Assembly (NCBI RefSeq): GCF_902497745.1
Contig: NZ_CABVHJ010000009.1
Location: forward strand, 1 to 64,000
DNA from: Pseudomonas fluorescens
Lineage (GTDB): Bacteria; Pseudomonadota; Gammaproteobacteria; Pseudomonadales; Pseudomonadaceae
Direction: 5' to 3'
DNA: 64,000 nt
Below are positions 11,990 to 20,469 of this stretch, in pieces (the stretch's first letter is position 1; each line of letters opens with the position of its first letter). The notes below the pieces were generated by a model. It was not told the origin of the DNA. It searched no databases and saw nothing but the letters and a program-made list of their open reading frames with translations. The position numbers and the translations under genes were made by a program.

Positions 11990-12580
11990 TTGAATAAAGC
12001 CCAAACGCTATCCACGCGCTACGACCCCCGCGAGCTCTCTGATGAGGAGTTGGTCGCGCGCTCGCATACCGAGCTGTTTCACGTAACGCGCGCCTATGAA
12101 GAACTGATGCGGCGTTACCAGCGAACATTATTTAACGTTTGTGCGAGATATCTTGGGAACGATCGCGACGCAGACGATGTCTGTCAGGAAGTCATGTTGA
12201 AGGTGCTGTATGGCCTGAAGAACTTCGAGGGGAAATCGAAGTTCAAAACGTGGCTCTACAGCATCACGTACAACGAATGTATTACGCAGTATCGGAAGGA
12301 ACGGCGAAAGCGTCGCTTGATGGACGCATTGAGTCTTGACCCCCTCGAGGAAGCGTCTGAAGAAAAGGCGCCGAAACCCGAGGAGAAGGGCGGGCTTGAT
12401 CGCTGGCTGGTGTATGTGAACCCGATTGACCGTGAAATTCTGGTGCTACGATTTGTCGCAGAGCTGGAATTTCAGGAGATCGCAGACATCATGCACATGG
12501 GTTTGAGTGCGACAAAAATGCGTTACAAACGTGCTCTAGATAAATTGCGTGAGAAATTTGCAGGCATTGCTGAAACTTAG
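11990..12580 (+). CDS. sigX: ECF sigma factor SigX
   Basis: 196 residues, ECF sigma-70 family. Region 2 (about 35-100, LFNVCARYLGNDRDADDVCQ, FKTWLYSITYNECI) and region 4 (about 140-190, PIDREILVLRFVAELEFQEI, LSATKMRYKRALDKLREKF) are clear. It directs core polymerase to oprF and to fatty-acid and envelope genes in pseudomonads. The start is TTG at 11990, kept because the resulting N-terminus (MNKAQTLSTRYDPRELSDEEL) matches other SigX proteins; no ATG fits. No anti-sigma gene is adjacent, as expected for SigX. Confidence 0.95.
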   Translation: MNKAQTLSTRYDPRELSDEELVARSHTELFHVTRAYEELMRRYQRTLFNVCARYLGNDRDADDVCQEVMLKVLYGLKNFEGKSKFKTWLYSITYNECITQYRKERRKRRLMDALSLDPLEEASEEKAPKPEEKGGLDRWLVYVNPIDREILVLRFVAELEFQEIADIMHMGLSATKMRYKRALDKLREKFAGIAET

Positions 12581-12606
12581 TTCAGCGCAAATATCTCTTA
12601 CGTGTA

Positions 12607-12628
12607 GGCAAGTTCTGATAGACTTGCC
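12607..12628 (+). promoter_or_regulatory. Stem-loop between sigX and oprF
   Basis: GGCAAGT (12607-12613) pairs with ACTTGCC (12622-12628) around an eight-base loop, 60 bp before the oprF start. There is no T-run, so it is not a standard intrinsic terminator. It could be a pause or processing site, or part of the oprF leader. The SigX-dependent oprF promoter should lie in the 107-bp gap, but I could not assign its elements. Confidence 0.4.
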
Positions 12629-12687
12629 GCCGAGTTGTCCCCCGGTTTGCGGGACTGCTTCACAATCACCAGATGGGGATTTAACGG

Positions 12688-13722
12688 ATGAAACTGAAAA
12701 ACACCTTGGGCTTGGCCATTGGTTCTCTGATTGCCGCCACTTCGTTCGGCGCTCTGGCACAAGGCCAAGGCGCAGTTGAAATCGAAGGCTTCGCAAAGAA
12801 AGAACAATTCGACAGCGCTCGTAACTTCAAGAACAACGGCAACCTGTTCGGCGGCTCGATCGGTTACTTCCTGACCGACGACGTTGAACTGCGTCTGGGC
12901 TACGACGAAGTGCACAACGTACGTGCCGACGATGGCAAGAACGTTAAAGGCGCTAACACCGCTCTGGACGCTCTGTACCACTTCAACAACCCAGGCGACA
13001 TGATTCGTCCATACGTTTCGGCCGGTTTCTCTGACCAGAGCATCGACCAGAACGGTTCGAACGGTCGTAACCGTTCCACCTTCGCCAACGTTGGCGGCGG
13101 TGCCAAGCTGTACTTCACCGAGAACTTCTACGCCCGTGCCGGCGTTGAAGCTCAGTACAACATCGACCAGGGCGACACCGAGTGGGCTCCTAGCGTTGGT
13201 ATCGGTGTGAACTTCGGTGGCGGCTCCAAGCCTGCTGCTGCTCCAGTTCCAGCACCAGCTGAAGTCTGCTCCGACAGCGACAACGATGGCGTTTGCGACA
13301 ACGTTGACAAGTGCCCGGACACCCCAGCCAACGTAACTGTTGACGCTGACGGCTGCCCAGCAGTTGCTGAAGTTGTTCGTGTTGAGCTGGACGTCAAGTT
13401 CGACTTCGACAAGTCGGTTGTGAAGCCAAACAGCTACGGCGACATCAAGAACCTGGCTGACTTCATGAAGCAGTACCCATCCACCACCACTACTGTTGAA
13501 GGTCACACTGACTCCGTCGGTCCTGACGCTTACAACCAGAAACTGTCCGAGCGTCGTGCAAACGCCGTTAAGCAAGTTCTGACCAACCAGTACGGTGTTG
13601 AATCGTCCCGCGTTCAGTCTGTTGGCTACGGCGAATCCCGCCCAGTTGCTGACAACAAAACTGACGCTGGCCGCGCTGTAAACCGTCGCGTAGAAGCGCA
13701 GGTTGAAGCTCAAGCTAAGTAA
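12688..13722 (+). CDS. oprF: Major outer-membrane porin OprF
   Basis: 344 residues. Signal peptide MKLKNTLGLAIGSLIAATSFGALA, then an eight-stranded beta-barrel domain (about 25-185), a proline/alanine hinge (KPAAAPVPAPAEV), a cysteine-rich loop with four Cys and the DNDGVCDNVDKCPDTP calcium-type repeat, and a C-terminal OmpA peptidoglycan-binding domain (about 225-340, VEGHTDSVGPDAYNQKLSERRA). It is a general porin and links the outer membrane to murein. The codon choice is strongly biased, fitting very high expression. Directly downstream of sigX, its known activator. A strong terminator follows. Confidence 0.98.
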   Translation: MKLKNTLGLAIGSLIAATSFGALAQGQGAVEIEGFAKKEQFDSARNFKNNGNLFGGSIGYFLTDDVELRLGYDEVHNVRADDGKNVKGANTALDALYHFNNPGDMIRPYVSAGFSDQSIDQNGSNGRNRSTFANVGGGAKLYFTENFYARAGVEAQYNIDQGDTEWAPSVGIGVNFGGGSKPAAAPVPAPAEVCSDSDNDGVCDNVDKCPDTPANVTVDADGCPAVAEVVRVELDVKFDFDKSVVKPNSYGDIKNLADFMKQYPSTTTTVEGHTDSVGPDAYNQKLSERRANAVKQVLTNQYGVESSRVQSVGYGESRPVADNKTDAGRAVNRRVEAQVEAQAK

Positions 13723-13737
13723 TTAGCTGCCGCTCTG

Positions 13738-13771
13738 AGAAAAGCCCGGCTTAGGCCGGGCTTTTCTTTGT
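13738..13771 (+). terminator. Strong terminator after oprF
   Basis: AGAAAAGCCCGGC (13738-13750) and GCCGGGCTTTTCT (13755-13767) form a perfect 13-bp stem with loop TTAG and a T-rich tail. It has A and T arms, so it could also work on the opposite strand for cobA, which ends at 13785. Confidence 0.92.
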
Positions 13772-13784
13772 CTGCGATTTGGCG

Positions 13785-14552
13785 TTACAGGGCGCGCACA
13801 TGCTCATTGTAGGAGCTGCCGAAGGCCGCGATCCTTTGATCTTCGGCAATGGCAGCCACAGCCCCAATCACCAGGATCGCCGGACTTTTCAATCCAAACG
13901 CATACGCATCATCACTCATGCTTGCCAGATCACTCCGGCATTCGCGCTGCTCTGGCAACGACGCATTCTCGATCATCGCCACCGGCGTATCCGCCGCCAT
14001 CCCGCCCGCCAGCAACTGATCGCGAATCTCGCCCAGCTTGGCCACGCCCATATAAACCACCAGTGTTGTGCCGCCCTGTGCCAGCGCCTGCCAGTTCAAC
14101 TGGCTGTCGTCCTGGGTGTGTGCCGTCACCAGCGTCACCCCACGCGCCACACCCCGCAACGTCAGCGGAATATCGCACTGCGTCGCCCCGGCCAGTCCGG
14201 CAGTAATGCCATTGACCAACTCCACTTCAACGCCACGTTCACGCAACCACTGCGCCTCTTCACCGCCACGGCCGAAAATGCATGGGTCGCCACCCTTGAG
14301 CCGCACCACACACTTGCCGTGACGCGCGTAGCGCAGCATCAAACGATGAATGAACGCCTGCGGTGTCGACCGGCAACCACCGCGTTTACCCACCGCAATG
14401 ATACGGGCGCCAGGACAGTGTTCCAGCACCGCGTCGTTGACCAGATCATCGATCAGCACCACATCGGCCTCGCGCAAGGCGCGTACCGCTTTTAGGGTCA
14501 GCAATTCGGGATCACCAGGACCTGCACCCACCAGCCAGACTTTTGCGTTCAT
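13785..14552 (-). CDS. cobA: Uroporphyrinogen-III C-methyltransferase
   Basis: 255 residues, SUMT family without CysG-type oxidase/chelatase domains. It methylates uroporphyrinogen III twice with SAM to precorrin-2, the branch toward siroheme and cobalamin. Motifs: VGAGPGDPELLTLKAVRAL at the N-terminus, YARHGKCVVRLKGGDPCIFGRGGEE, and GITAGLAGA. The ATG at 14552 follows GAGGAAAACACC. It is 13 bp downstream of nasC and so the last gene of nirB-nirD-nasC-cobA, supplying siroheme precursor for NirB. The last 15-20 codons (EDQRIAAFGSSY) are a REP element read in frame, so the natural C-terminus has been replaced or extended. Confidence 0.95.
   Translation of the reverse strand: MNAKVWLVGAGPGDPELLTLKAVRALREADVVLIDDLVNDAVLEHCPGARIIAVGKRGGCRSTPQAFIHRLMLRYARHGKCVVRLKGGDPCIFGRGGEEAQWLRERGVEVELVNGITAGLAGATQCDIPLTLRGVARGVTLVTAHTQDDSQLNWQALAQGGTTLVVYMGVAKLGEIRDQLLAGGMAADTPVAMIENASLPEQRECRSDLASMSDDAYAFGLKSPAILVIGAVAAIAEDQRIAAFGSSYNEHVRAL
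13809..13843. repeat. REP copy inside the 3' end of cobA
   Basis: GTAGGAGCTGCCGAAGGCCG then CGATCCTTTGATCTT, a single copy of the family seen at 1851, 36433, 49358, 51893 and 53160. It is translated as part of CobA on the minus strand. Confidence 0.8.
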
Positions 14553-14565
14553 GGTGTTTTCCTCA

Positions 14566-17280
14566 TCAGATAACGGCGACCGGCTGCACATCGGCAGCCA
14601 GCAAGCGTTTTATTTCCGGGACACAGGAGCCGCATTGCGTGCCGCAGCCCAAATTGTTTTTCAAACCTTGCAGATCCAGACCCTGGCGAATGCCGGCGCA
14701 GATCGCGTTGAGGCTGACGTTCTTGCAGTTGCACAGGGTTTTATCCGCAGCAATTTGCGCCCCGGCACTGCCCGGCGGCGCACTCATCGGTGCCAGCAAC
14801 CAGCGCCGCAGTTGTTCGTCCGCACGACCTTCCAGCCACAACCCCTGTAGCCAATGCTGGGCAAGGGTTTCACCGGCCAGGCGGATGGCGGTGATGCGGC
14901 CATTTTCAATGCGCACGCGCTTGCCAATGGCCCGGCGCGGATCGTCGTAGGCCAAAACCGGGCCGTCGATCAGCGACAAGCAATGATCGATTTCACCGAG
15001 CAATTGCGCATCCGGTGCCTCGCTGTTGGCAGCGCGTATCAGCAATGCCGATCGTTCACGTCCGACAAGGCTGAGACTCACGTAGGAAAATGCCTCGCAA
15101 AGCGGTCGTAGCGTCTCGAAATGCCGTTGAACATCACCCTCAATGAGTGCGAAAAGCTGCCACGGCAGATTGACCGGCTCCAGGCGCACACCGCTGTGTT
15201 TCAGTTCCGGTTGTTTCGACAGCGGATCGAAGGCCGGCAGGGTCAGGCTGTTCACACCGCCCTTGAGAAAGCGGTCGCCCCAGTGCATCGGTAGAAACGC
15301 TTGTCCTGGACGGACGCTGTCATCACTGCCGACCGCAATAATTACCGCGCCGCGACGACTCTTCAGATTGACCAGATCGCCCGGTTGCAAGCGATGCCGG
15401 CGCATTTCGTCCGGATGCAGGCTCAACACCGCTTCGCTGACATGCCCGAACAGTTGCGCCGCCGTGCCGGTGCGGCTCATACCGTGCCATTGATCGCGCA
15501 GGCGGCCAGTGATCAATGTCAGCGGAAAGCGTGCATCACGCTGTTCTTTGGCGGCGCGATACGGCTCGGCAATGAATTGCGCGCGTCCGTTGGCGGTTGG
15601 GAAAATTCCGTCTTCGTACAGTCTTGGTGTTCCTTGCCGCGCGCCGACAGGGAAGGGCCATTGCTGCGGTCCGATCTCGTCGATCAGCGCGTGACTGATC
15701 CCGGACATATCCAGATCGCGGCCATGCGTTAGCCCTTTGAATTCATCGAACAACTGCGCAGGTTGGTTGAACGTAAACTGGCTTGGCTCGGCGGGGCGCA
15801 GACGTTTCTCCAGACGTTGTGCGAAATCTACCGTGATCGCCCAGTCCGGTCGTGCCTCGCCCGGTGGGAGAATGGCTTTGCGCACGTGGGAAATGCGTCG
15901 CTCGGAGTTGGTGACTGAACCTTCTTTCTCGCCCCAACTGGCGGCGGGTAGCAGGAGATCGGCGAATGCTGCGGTTTCGGTGGTTCGAAAGGCTTCTTGC
16001 AGAACCACAAACGGGCATGCTTCCAGCGCCGCGCGCACCGCACTCTGATCCGGCATCGATTGCGCAGGGTTGGTGCAGGCAATCCACAACGCTTTGATCT
16101 TGCCGCTATGCACCTGCTCGAACAGTTCGATGGCGCTGAGGCCGGTGTTTTCCGGCAACCGATCAACGCCCCAATAAGTCGCCACTTCAGCGCGGTGTTC
16201 CGGGTTGGCCGCATCGCGATGCCCCGGCAGTAAATTGGACAGACTGCCGGTTTCGCGTCCGCCCATGGCATTTGGCTGACCGGTAAGGGAGAAAGGTCCT
16301 GCACCCGGACGACCGATTTGTCCGGTGGCCAAATGCAGATTGATCAGCGCGCTGTTCTTCGCACTGCCAGCCGTGGACTGGTTCAGCCCCATGCACCACA
16401 GCGACAAAAAACTTGGCGAAGTGCCCACCCATTCGGCGCACTGCTGCAATTGCTCAACACTGATGCCGCATAACTGCGAAACCATCTGCGGGGTGTAATC
16501 GCGCACCAGACTTTTCAGTTCGGCGAGGCCATCGGTGTGCGTTTTGACGAAATCGCGGTCGATCCAGTCTTCCCACAACAACAGATGCAAAATCCCATGA
16601 AACAAAGCGACATCGGTGCCGGGCAAAATCGCCAGGTGCAGATCAGCGAGGTCGCAGGTGTCGGTGCGCCGAGGATCAATGACGATAACTTTCATCTGTG
16701 GGCGGCGGGATTTTGCTTCCTCCAGCCGCCGGAAAAGTACTGGATGGGCGTAGGCCATGTTACTGCCGACGATCATCACGCAATCGCTGAGTTCCAGGTC
16801 CTCATAGCTGCACGGCGGGGCGTCAGCGCCGAGGCTGCGCTTGTAGCCGACTACTGCCGAGGACATGCACAGCCGTGAGTTGCTGTCGATGTTGTTGGTA
16901 CCGACCAGTGCCCGTGCCAGCTTGTTGAAGGCGTAATAATCCTCGGTCAGCAACTGCCCGGAGATATAGAACGCCACGCTGTCCGGGCCGTGCTCGGCAA
17001 TGGTCTCGGCGAACACGTTGGCGGCGTGTTCCAGTGCGGTGTCCCAGTCCGTGCGGCTGCGGGCCAGGCCTTTGCCCAGACGCAGTTCCGGGTACAGCGC
17101 GCGGGCCGCGAGGTCGCCGGTCAGGTGCAGGGTCGAGCCTTTGCTGCACAGTTTGCCGAAGTTAGCCGGGTGCGCCGGATCGCCGCTGACGCCGAGGATG
17201 CGCTCGCCGTCATGCTCGATCAGCACGCCGCAGCCGACCCCGCAATAACAGCAGGTCGAGGCGGTCGTCTGGCGGTTCAT
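14566..17280 (-). CDS. nasC: Assimilatory nitrate reductase, molybdopterin catalytic subunit
   Basis: 904 residues. It reduces nitrate to nitrite in the cytoplasm. N-terminal [4Fe-4S] site with C10 or C11, C13, C17 and C45 (CCYCGVGC ... KLCSKG), then the Mo-bis-MGD oxidoreductase core (about 55-560) and dinucleotide-binding domain (about 600-710). The C-terminus carries a BFD-like [2Fe-2S] domain with CNCKN and NNLGCGTQCGSC, as in Klebsiella NasA. The symbol varies between genomes (nasA, nasC); nasA is kept here for the transporter. The ATG overlaps the nirD stop by one base (TGATG), and cobA follows after 13 bp. Expected control is the sigma-54/NasT leader upstream of nirB. Confidence 0.95.
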   Translation of the reverse strand: MNRQTTASTCCYCGVGCGVLIEHDGERILGVSGDPAHPANFGKLCSKGSTLHLTGDLAARALYPELRLGKGLARSRTDWDTALEHAANVFAETIAEHGPDSVAFYISGQLLTEDYYAFNKLARALVGTNNIDSNSRLCMSSAVVGYKRSLGADAPPCSYEDLELSDCVMIVGSNMAYAHPVLFRRLEEAKSRRPQMKVIVIDPRRTDTCDLADLHLAILPGTDVALFHGILHLLLWEDWIDRDFVKTHTDGLAELKSLVRDYTPQMVSQLCGISVEQLQQCAEWVGTSPSFLSLWCMGLNQSTAGSAKNSALINLHLATGQIGRPGAGPFSLTGQPNAMGGRETGSLSNLLPGHRDAANPEHRAEVATYWGVDRLPENTGLSAIELFEQVHSGKIKALWIACTNPAQSMPDQSAVRAALEACPFVVLQEAFRTTETAAFADLLLPAASWGEKEGSVTNSERRISHVRKAILPPGEARPDWAITVDFAQRLEKRLRPAEPSQFTFNQPAQLFDEFKGLTHGRDLDMSGISHALIDEIGPQQWPFPVGARQGTPRLYEDGIFPTANGRAQFIAEPYRAAKEQRDARFPLTLITGRLRDQWHGMSRTGTAAQLFGHVSEAVLSLHPDEMRRHRLQPGDLVNLKSRRGAVIIAVGSDDSVRPGQAFLPMHWGDRFLKGGVNSLTLPAFDPLSKQPELKHSGVRLEPVNLPWQLFALIEGDVQRHFETLRPLCEAFSYVSLSLVGRERSALLIRAANSEAPDAQLLGEIDHCLSLIDGPVLAYDDPRRAIGKRVRIENGRITAIRLAGETLAQHWLQGLWLEGRADEQLRRWLLAPMSAPPGSAGAQIAADKTLCNCKNVSLNAICAGIRQGLDLQGLKNNLGCGTQCGSCVPEIKRLLAADVQPVAVI

Positions 17281-17597
17281 CAGACGGCATCCCGCAGGGC
17301 CAGTTGCACACGACCGTTTTCGACCCGCGCCGGGTGATGGTGCGCGCAACCGATGTCCGGCGCCTGCGCTTCGCCGGATTCGAGGTCGATCTGCCAGTTA
17401 TGCAGCGGGCAGGCCACGCGTTTGCCGTAGATCAACCCTTGCGATAACGGCCCACCCTTGTGTGGGCAGCGGTCGTCGAGGGCGAAAACTTCGTCGTCGC
17501 TTGTACGAAAAATCGCGATGTCACCTTTCGGCCCGGCAATGATTCGCGAACCAAGGGCATTGATCTCGTCGAGGGCACAGATATCGAGCCAGTTCAT
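17280..17597 (-). CDS. nirD: Nitrite reductase small subunit NirD
   Basis: 105 residues, Rieske-like fold. The ligand pattern is complete: C44-P-H46 in DDRCPHKGGPLS and C63-P-L-H66 in ACPLHNWQID. So, unlike many bacterial NirD proteins that have lost the residues, this one could bind a [2Fe-2S] cluster. It partners NirB in NADH-dependent reduction of nitrite to ammonium. Start ATG at 17597 overlaps the nirB stop by 3 bases (17595-17596 shared), and its own stop overlaps the nasC start, so the operon is translationally coupled. Confidence 0.93.
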   Translation of the reverse strand: MNWLDICALDEINALGSRIIAGPKGDIAIFRTSDDEVFALDDRCPHKGGPLSQGLIYGKRVACPLHNWQIDLESGEAQAPDIGCAHHHPARVENGRVQLALRDAV

Positions 17598-20047
17598 GCC
17601 GGCACCTCCAGGTTTTTCACGGGGATTACGTCGAATTCTTTCTTCAGTTGCGGCTGCGCCAGGCGTTCTTTCCAAGGGTCTTGTTCGAATGACAGGGAGA
17701 ATTGCAGGCGCTCGTTCAGCGCTTTGCGGCGCTCCGGGTCCTCCAGCACGGCTTTCTTGATGTGCTCCATACCGACCCGTTGCAGGTAATGCACGGTGCG
17801 TTCGAGGTAGAAGGCTTCTTCGCGATACAGCTGCAGGAACGCGCCGTTGTATTCGCGCACTTCTTCGGCGGTTTTCAGCTTGACGAAGAACTCGGCGACT
17901 TCGGTTTTGATCCCGCCGTTGCCGCCGATGTACATCTCCCAACCGGAGTCGACACCGATGATTCCTACGTCTTTGATCCCCGCTTCCGAGCAGTTGCGTG
18001 GGCATCCGGAGACAGCCAGTTTCACTTTGTGCGGCGACCACATGTTGAACAGGTCGTGCTCGAGTTCGATGCCCAGTTGTGTCGAGTTCTGCGTGCCGAA
18101 GCGGCAGAACTCGCTGCCGACGCAGGTTTTTACCGTGCGGATGGATTTGCCGTAGGCGTGGCCGGAGGGCATGTCGAGATCCTTCCAGACGCCGGGCAGA
18201 TCCTGCTTCTTTATGCCGAGCAAATCGATACGCTGGCCGCCGGTGACCTTGACCATCGGCACCTGATACTTGTCAGCCACATCGGCAATTCGCCGCAGTT
18301 CCGAAGGGTTGGTCACGCCGCCCCACATGCGTGGTACCACCGAATAGGTACCGTCCTTCTGGATGTTGGCGTGCGCACGCTCGTTGATCAGGCGCGATTG
18401 CGGGTCGTCCTTGGCTTCGCCAGGCCAGGTGGAAATCAGGTAATAGTTGAGGGCAGGGCGGCACGTTGCGCAGCCGTTCGGCGTGCGCCAGTTGAGGTAG
18501 CTCATGGTGCCGGCGATGGTCAGCAGATGTTGCTCGCGGATGGCCTGACGAATCTGCCCGTGGTTGAGATCGCTGCAACCGCAGATGGCTTTTTCGCTTT
18601 TCGGTTTGACGTCCGCTGCGCCACCCACGGTGTTGATCAGGATCTGTTCGACCAGCCCGGCGCACGAGCCGCAGGAGCTGGCAGCCTTGGTGTGTTTCTT
18701 CACCTCGTCGACGCTGAACAGGCCGTGTTCCTGAATGGCTTTGACGATAGTGCCTTTGCACACACCGTTGCAGCCGCAGACTTCAGCGGTGTCGGCCATG
18801 ACCATGGCTTTGTCCTGGCCCTGATGTCCTACGTCTCCGAGAGCGTTTTCTCCGAACATGAGGTGATCGCGGATCTCGCCGATGGCGTGATTCTCACGAA
18901 TCTGGCGGAAATACCAACCGCCATCTGCCGTATCGCCGTACAGACAGGCGCCGACCAGCACGTCATCCTTGATCACCAGTTTTTTGTACACGCCGCCGAT
19001 CGGGTCGGAGAGGGTGATGGTCTCGGTGCCTTCGCCGCCCATGAAGTCGCCAGCGGAAAACAGGTCGATGCCGGTGACTTTCAATTTGGTCGACGTCACC
19101 GAACCCTGATAACGGGCGAAACCCAATTGTGCGAGGTGGTTGGCGCAGACCTTCGCCTGTTCGAACAGCGGCGCGACGAGACCGTAGGCAATCCCGCGAT
19201 GGCTGGCGCATTCGCCGATGGCGTAGATGCGCGGATCGTAGGTTTGCAGGGTGTCGTTGACCAGGATGCCGCGATTGCACGGGATGCCGGCCTTTTCCGC
19301 GAGTTCGGTGTTGGGGCGAATGCCGGCCGCCATCACCACCAGATCAGCGGGAATGATGTCGCCGTTCCTGAATTGCACCGAGCCGACCCGGCCATTACCG
19401 GCGTCGTGCAGGGCCTGGGTCTGTTCGCACAGACGGAAATGCAAGCCTCGGGATTCGAGGGCAGTTTGCAGGAGTTGGCCGCTGGTTTTGTCCAGTTGCC
19501 GTTCCAGCAGCCATTCGCCGATATGCACCACGGTGACGTGCATGCCGCGCAGCATCAGGCCGTTGGCGGCTTCGAGACCGAGCAGGCCACCGCCGATGAC
19601 GACGGCGTGTTTGTGGGTTTTGGCGGTGTCGATCATGGCTTGGGTGTCGGCGATGTCGCGGTAACCGATCACCCCGTGCAAGGTGTTGCCGGGGATCGGC
19701 AGAATGAATGGCGTCGAACCGGTGGCGATCAGCAGGCGATCGTATTCGGCTTCGGTGCCGTCCTCGGCGATCACCCGGCGTTTGACCCGGTCGATCTCCA
19801 CCACTTTGCGGTTGAGCAACAGCTTGATGTGGTTTTCCAGGTACCAGTCGAGGTCGTTGAGCACGATCTCCTCGAAGGTCTGCTCACCGGCCAGCACCGG
19901 CGACAACAGGATGCGGTTGTAGTTGGTGTGCGGTTCGGCGCCGAAGACCGTGATGTCGTACAGCTCGTTGCTCAGCTTGAGCAATTCTTCGAGGGTGCGG
20001 ACTCCGGCCATGCCATTGCCGATCATCACTAGTTTGAGTTTTTTCAT
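17594..20047 (-). CDS. nirB: NADH-dependent nitrite reductase large subunit
   Basis: 817 residues. N-terminal FAD/NADH-binding pyridine nucleotide-disulphide oxidoreductase domain (about 1-300, MIGNGMAGVRTLEELL), then two BFD-like [2Fe-2S] segments (CGCNGVCKGT...CGSCAGLVEQIL near 420-460; CGCSD...GCATCRPALNYYL near 490-530), then a sulphite/nitrite reductase core with siroheme and [4Fe-4S] cysteines (TCVGSEFCRFG and SGCPRNCSEAG). It reduces nitrite to ammonium in the cytoplasm. The ATG follows CCCGGAGAACCTG. A 178-nt leader with NasT-type hairpins and a terminator precedes it, behind a sigma-54 promoter. Confidence 0.96.
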   Translation of the reverse strand: MKKLKLVMIGNGMAGVRTLEELLKLSNELYDITVFGAEPHTNYNRILLSPVLAGEQTFEEIVLNDLDWYLENHIKLLLNRKVVEIDRVKRRVIAEDGTEAEYDRLLIATGSTPFILPIPGNTLHGVIGYRDIADTQAMIDTAKTHKHAVVIGGGLLGLEAANGLMLRGMHVTVVHIGEWLLERQLDKTSGQLLQTALESRGLHFRLCEQTQALHDAGNGRVGSVQFRNGDIIPADLVVMAAGIRPNTELAEKAGIPCNRGILVNDTLQTYDPRIYAIGECASHRGIAYGLVAPLFEQAKVCANHLAQLGFARYQGSVTSTKLKVTGIDLFSAGDFMGGEGTETITLSDPIGGVYKKLVIKDDVLVGACLYGDTADGGWYFRQIRENHAIGEIRDHLMFGENALGDVGHQGQDKAMVMADTAEVCGCNGVCKGTIVKAIQEHGLFSVDEVKKHTKAASSCGSCAGLVEQILINTVGGAADVKPKSEKAICGCSDLNHGQIRQAIREQHLLTIAGTMSYLNWRTPNGCATCRPALNYYLISTWPGEAKDDPQSRLINERAHANIQKDGTYSVVPRMWGGVTNPSELRRIADVADKYQVPMVKVTGGQRIDLLGIKKQDLPGVWKDLDMPSGHAYGKSIRTVKTCVGSEFCRFGTQNSTQLGIELEHDLFNMWSPHKVKLAVSGCPRNCSEAGIKDVGIIGVDSGWEMYIGGNGGIKTEVAEFFVKLKTAEEVREYNGAFLQLYREEAFYLERTVHYLQRVGMEHIKKAVLEDPERRKALNERLQFSLSFEQDPWKERLAQPQLKKEFDVIPVKNLEVPA

Positions 20048-20117
20048 CAGGTTCTCCGGGAGCTGCGGCTGGCCTCTTGTGGGCAGTCAGGCCTTGCTCG
20101 ACAAATTTTGCGCAAAC

Positions 20118-20204
20118 AAAAAAAGGCGTCCCGCTAGTTGCCTAGCGAGGACGCCTTTGTCCTGGTCCCGTTCTCTCGGGAAGCGCAGCCTTCGTCGTTG
20201 AAGG
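20118..20204 (-). promoter_or_regulatory. NasT-type (ANTAR) antitermination leader of nirBD-nasC-cobA
   Basis: Read on the minus strand, in order: hairpin H1 CCTTC-AACGAC-GAAGG (20204-20189), H2 TCCCG-AGAGAA-CGGGA (20181-20166), and H3 AGGAC-AAAGGC-GTCCT (20163-20148). Each has a six-base loop with A at position 1 and G at position 4, the known ANTAR recognition pattern. An intrinsic terminator follows (20158-20118): GGCGTCC, CGCTAG, loop, CTAGCG, GGACGCC and seven T. H3 shares 20148-20158 with the 5' arm of the terminator, so the two cannot form together. NasT, encoded at 23925-24500, is the obvious ligand. Pattern seen directly; function inferred from ANTAR biology. Confidence 0.85.
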
Positions 20205-20233
20205 TTGGGCTTTATGTGTGTGTTGAGTTGGGT

Positions 20234-20252
20234 AATGCAGTGGTTGTGCCAA
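20234..20252 (-). promoter_or_regulatory. Sigma-54 promoter of nirBD-nasC-cobA
   Basis: Minus strand TTGGCACAACCACTGCAT: the GG (-24) and GC (-12) pairs are separated by exactly 10 bases, as required for RpoN. Predicted start is near 20225, about 20 nt before the first leader hairpin. I see no convincing NtrC dyad between here and the REP pair at 20380. Confidence 0.75.
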
Positions 20253-20379
20253 GTGGGGACGGTGGCGGGTTTATTGGGGGGGACAGATTTTGAGGGTGGA
20301 TTTTTTGCACTGATTCGAAGCGGGTTGCTCGTTCGTGGGGCATTCAGGCAGTTGAATTTGTAGTGATTGGGTGGGCGCC

Positions 20380-20454
20380 TTCGCGAGCAAGCTCGCTCCC
20401 ACAGGGGATTTGCGAACGACACGAATCCCTTGTGGGAGCGAGCCTGCTCGCGAA
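20380..20454. repeat. REPIN between the kinase gene and the nirB promoter
   Basis: Inverted pair of the GGGAGCGAGC-TGCTCGCGAA core. The remaining 20253-20379 bases hold no gene and no motif that I recognise. Confidence 0.85.
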
Positions 20455-20469
20455 TGGCGCGACGCGGTG

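Noticed and set aside
17702..20032. 776-codon open frame on the plus strand opposite nirB
   Set aside because: Shadow of nirB; valine/glutamine/histidine-rich composition typical of antisense frames in GC-rich genes.
20253..20379. NtrC dyad upstream of the nirB promoter
   Set aside because: Only isolated GTGCA-like half-sites; no TGCAC-N-GTGCA pair with correct spacing.
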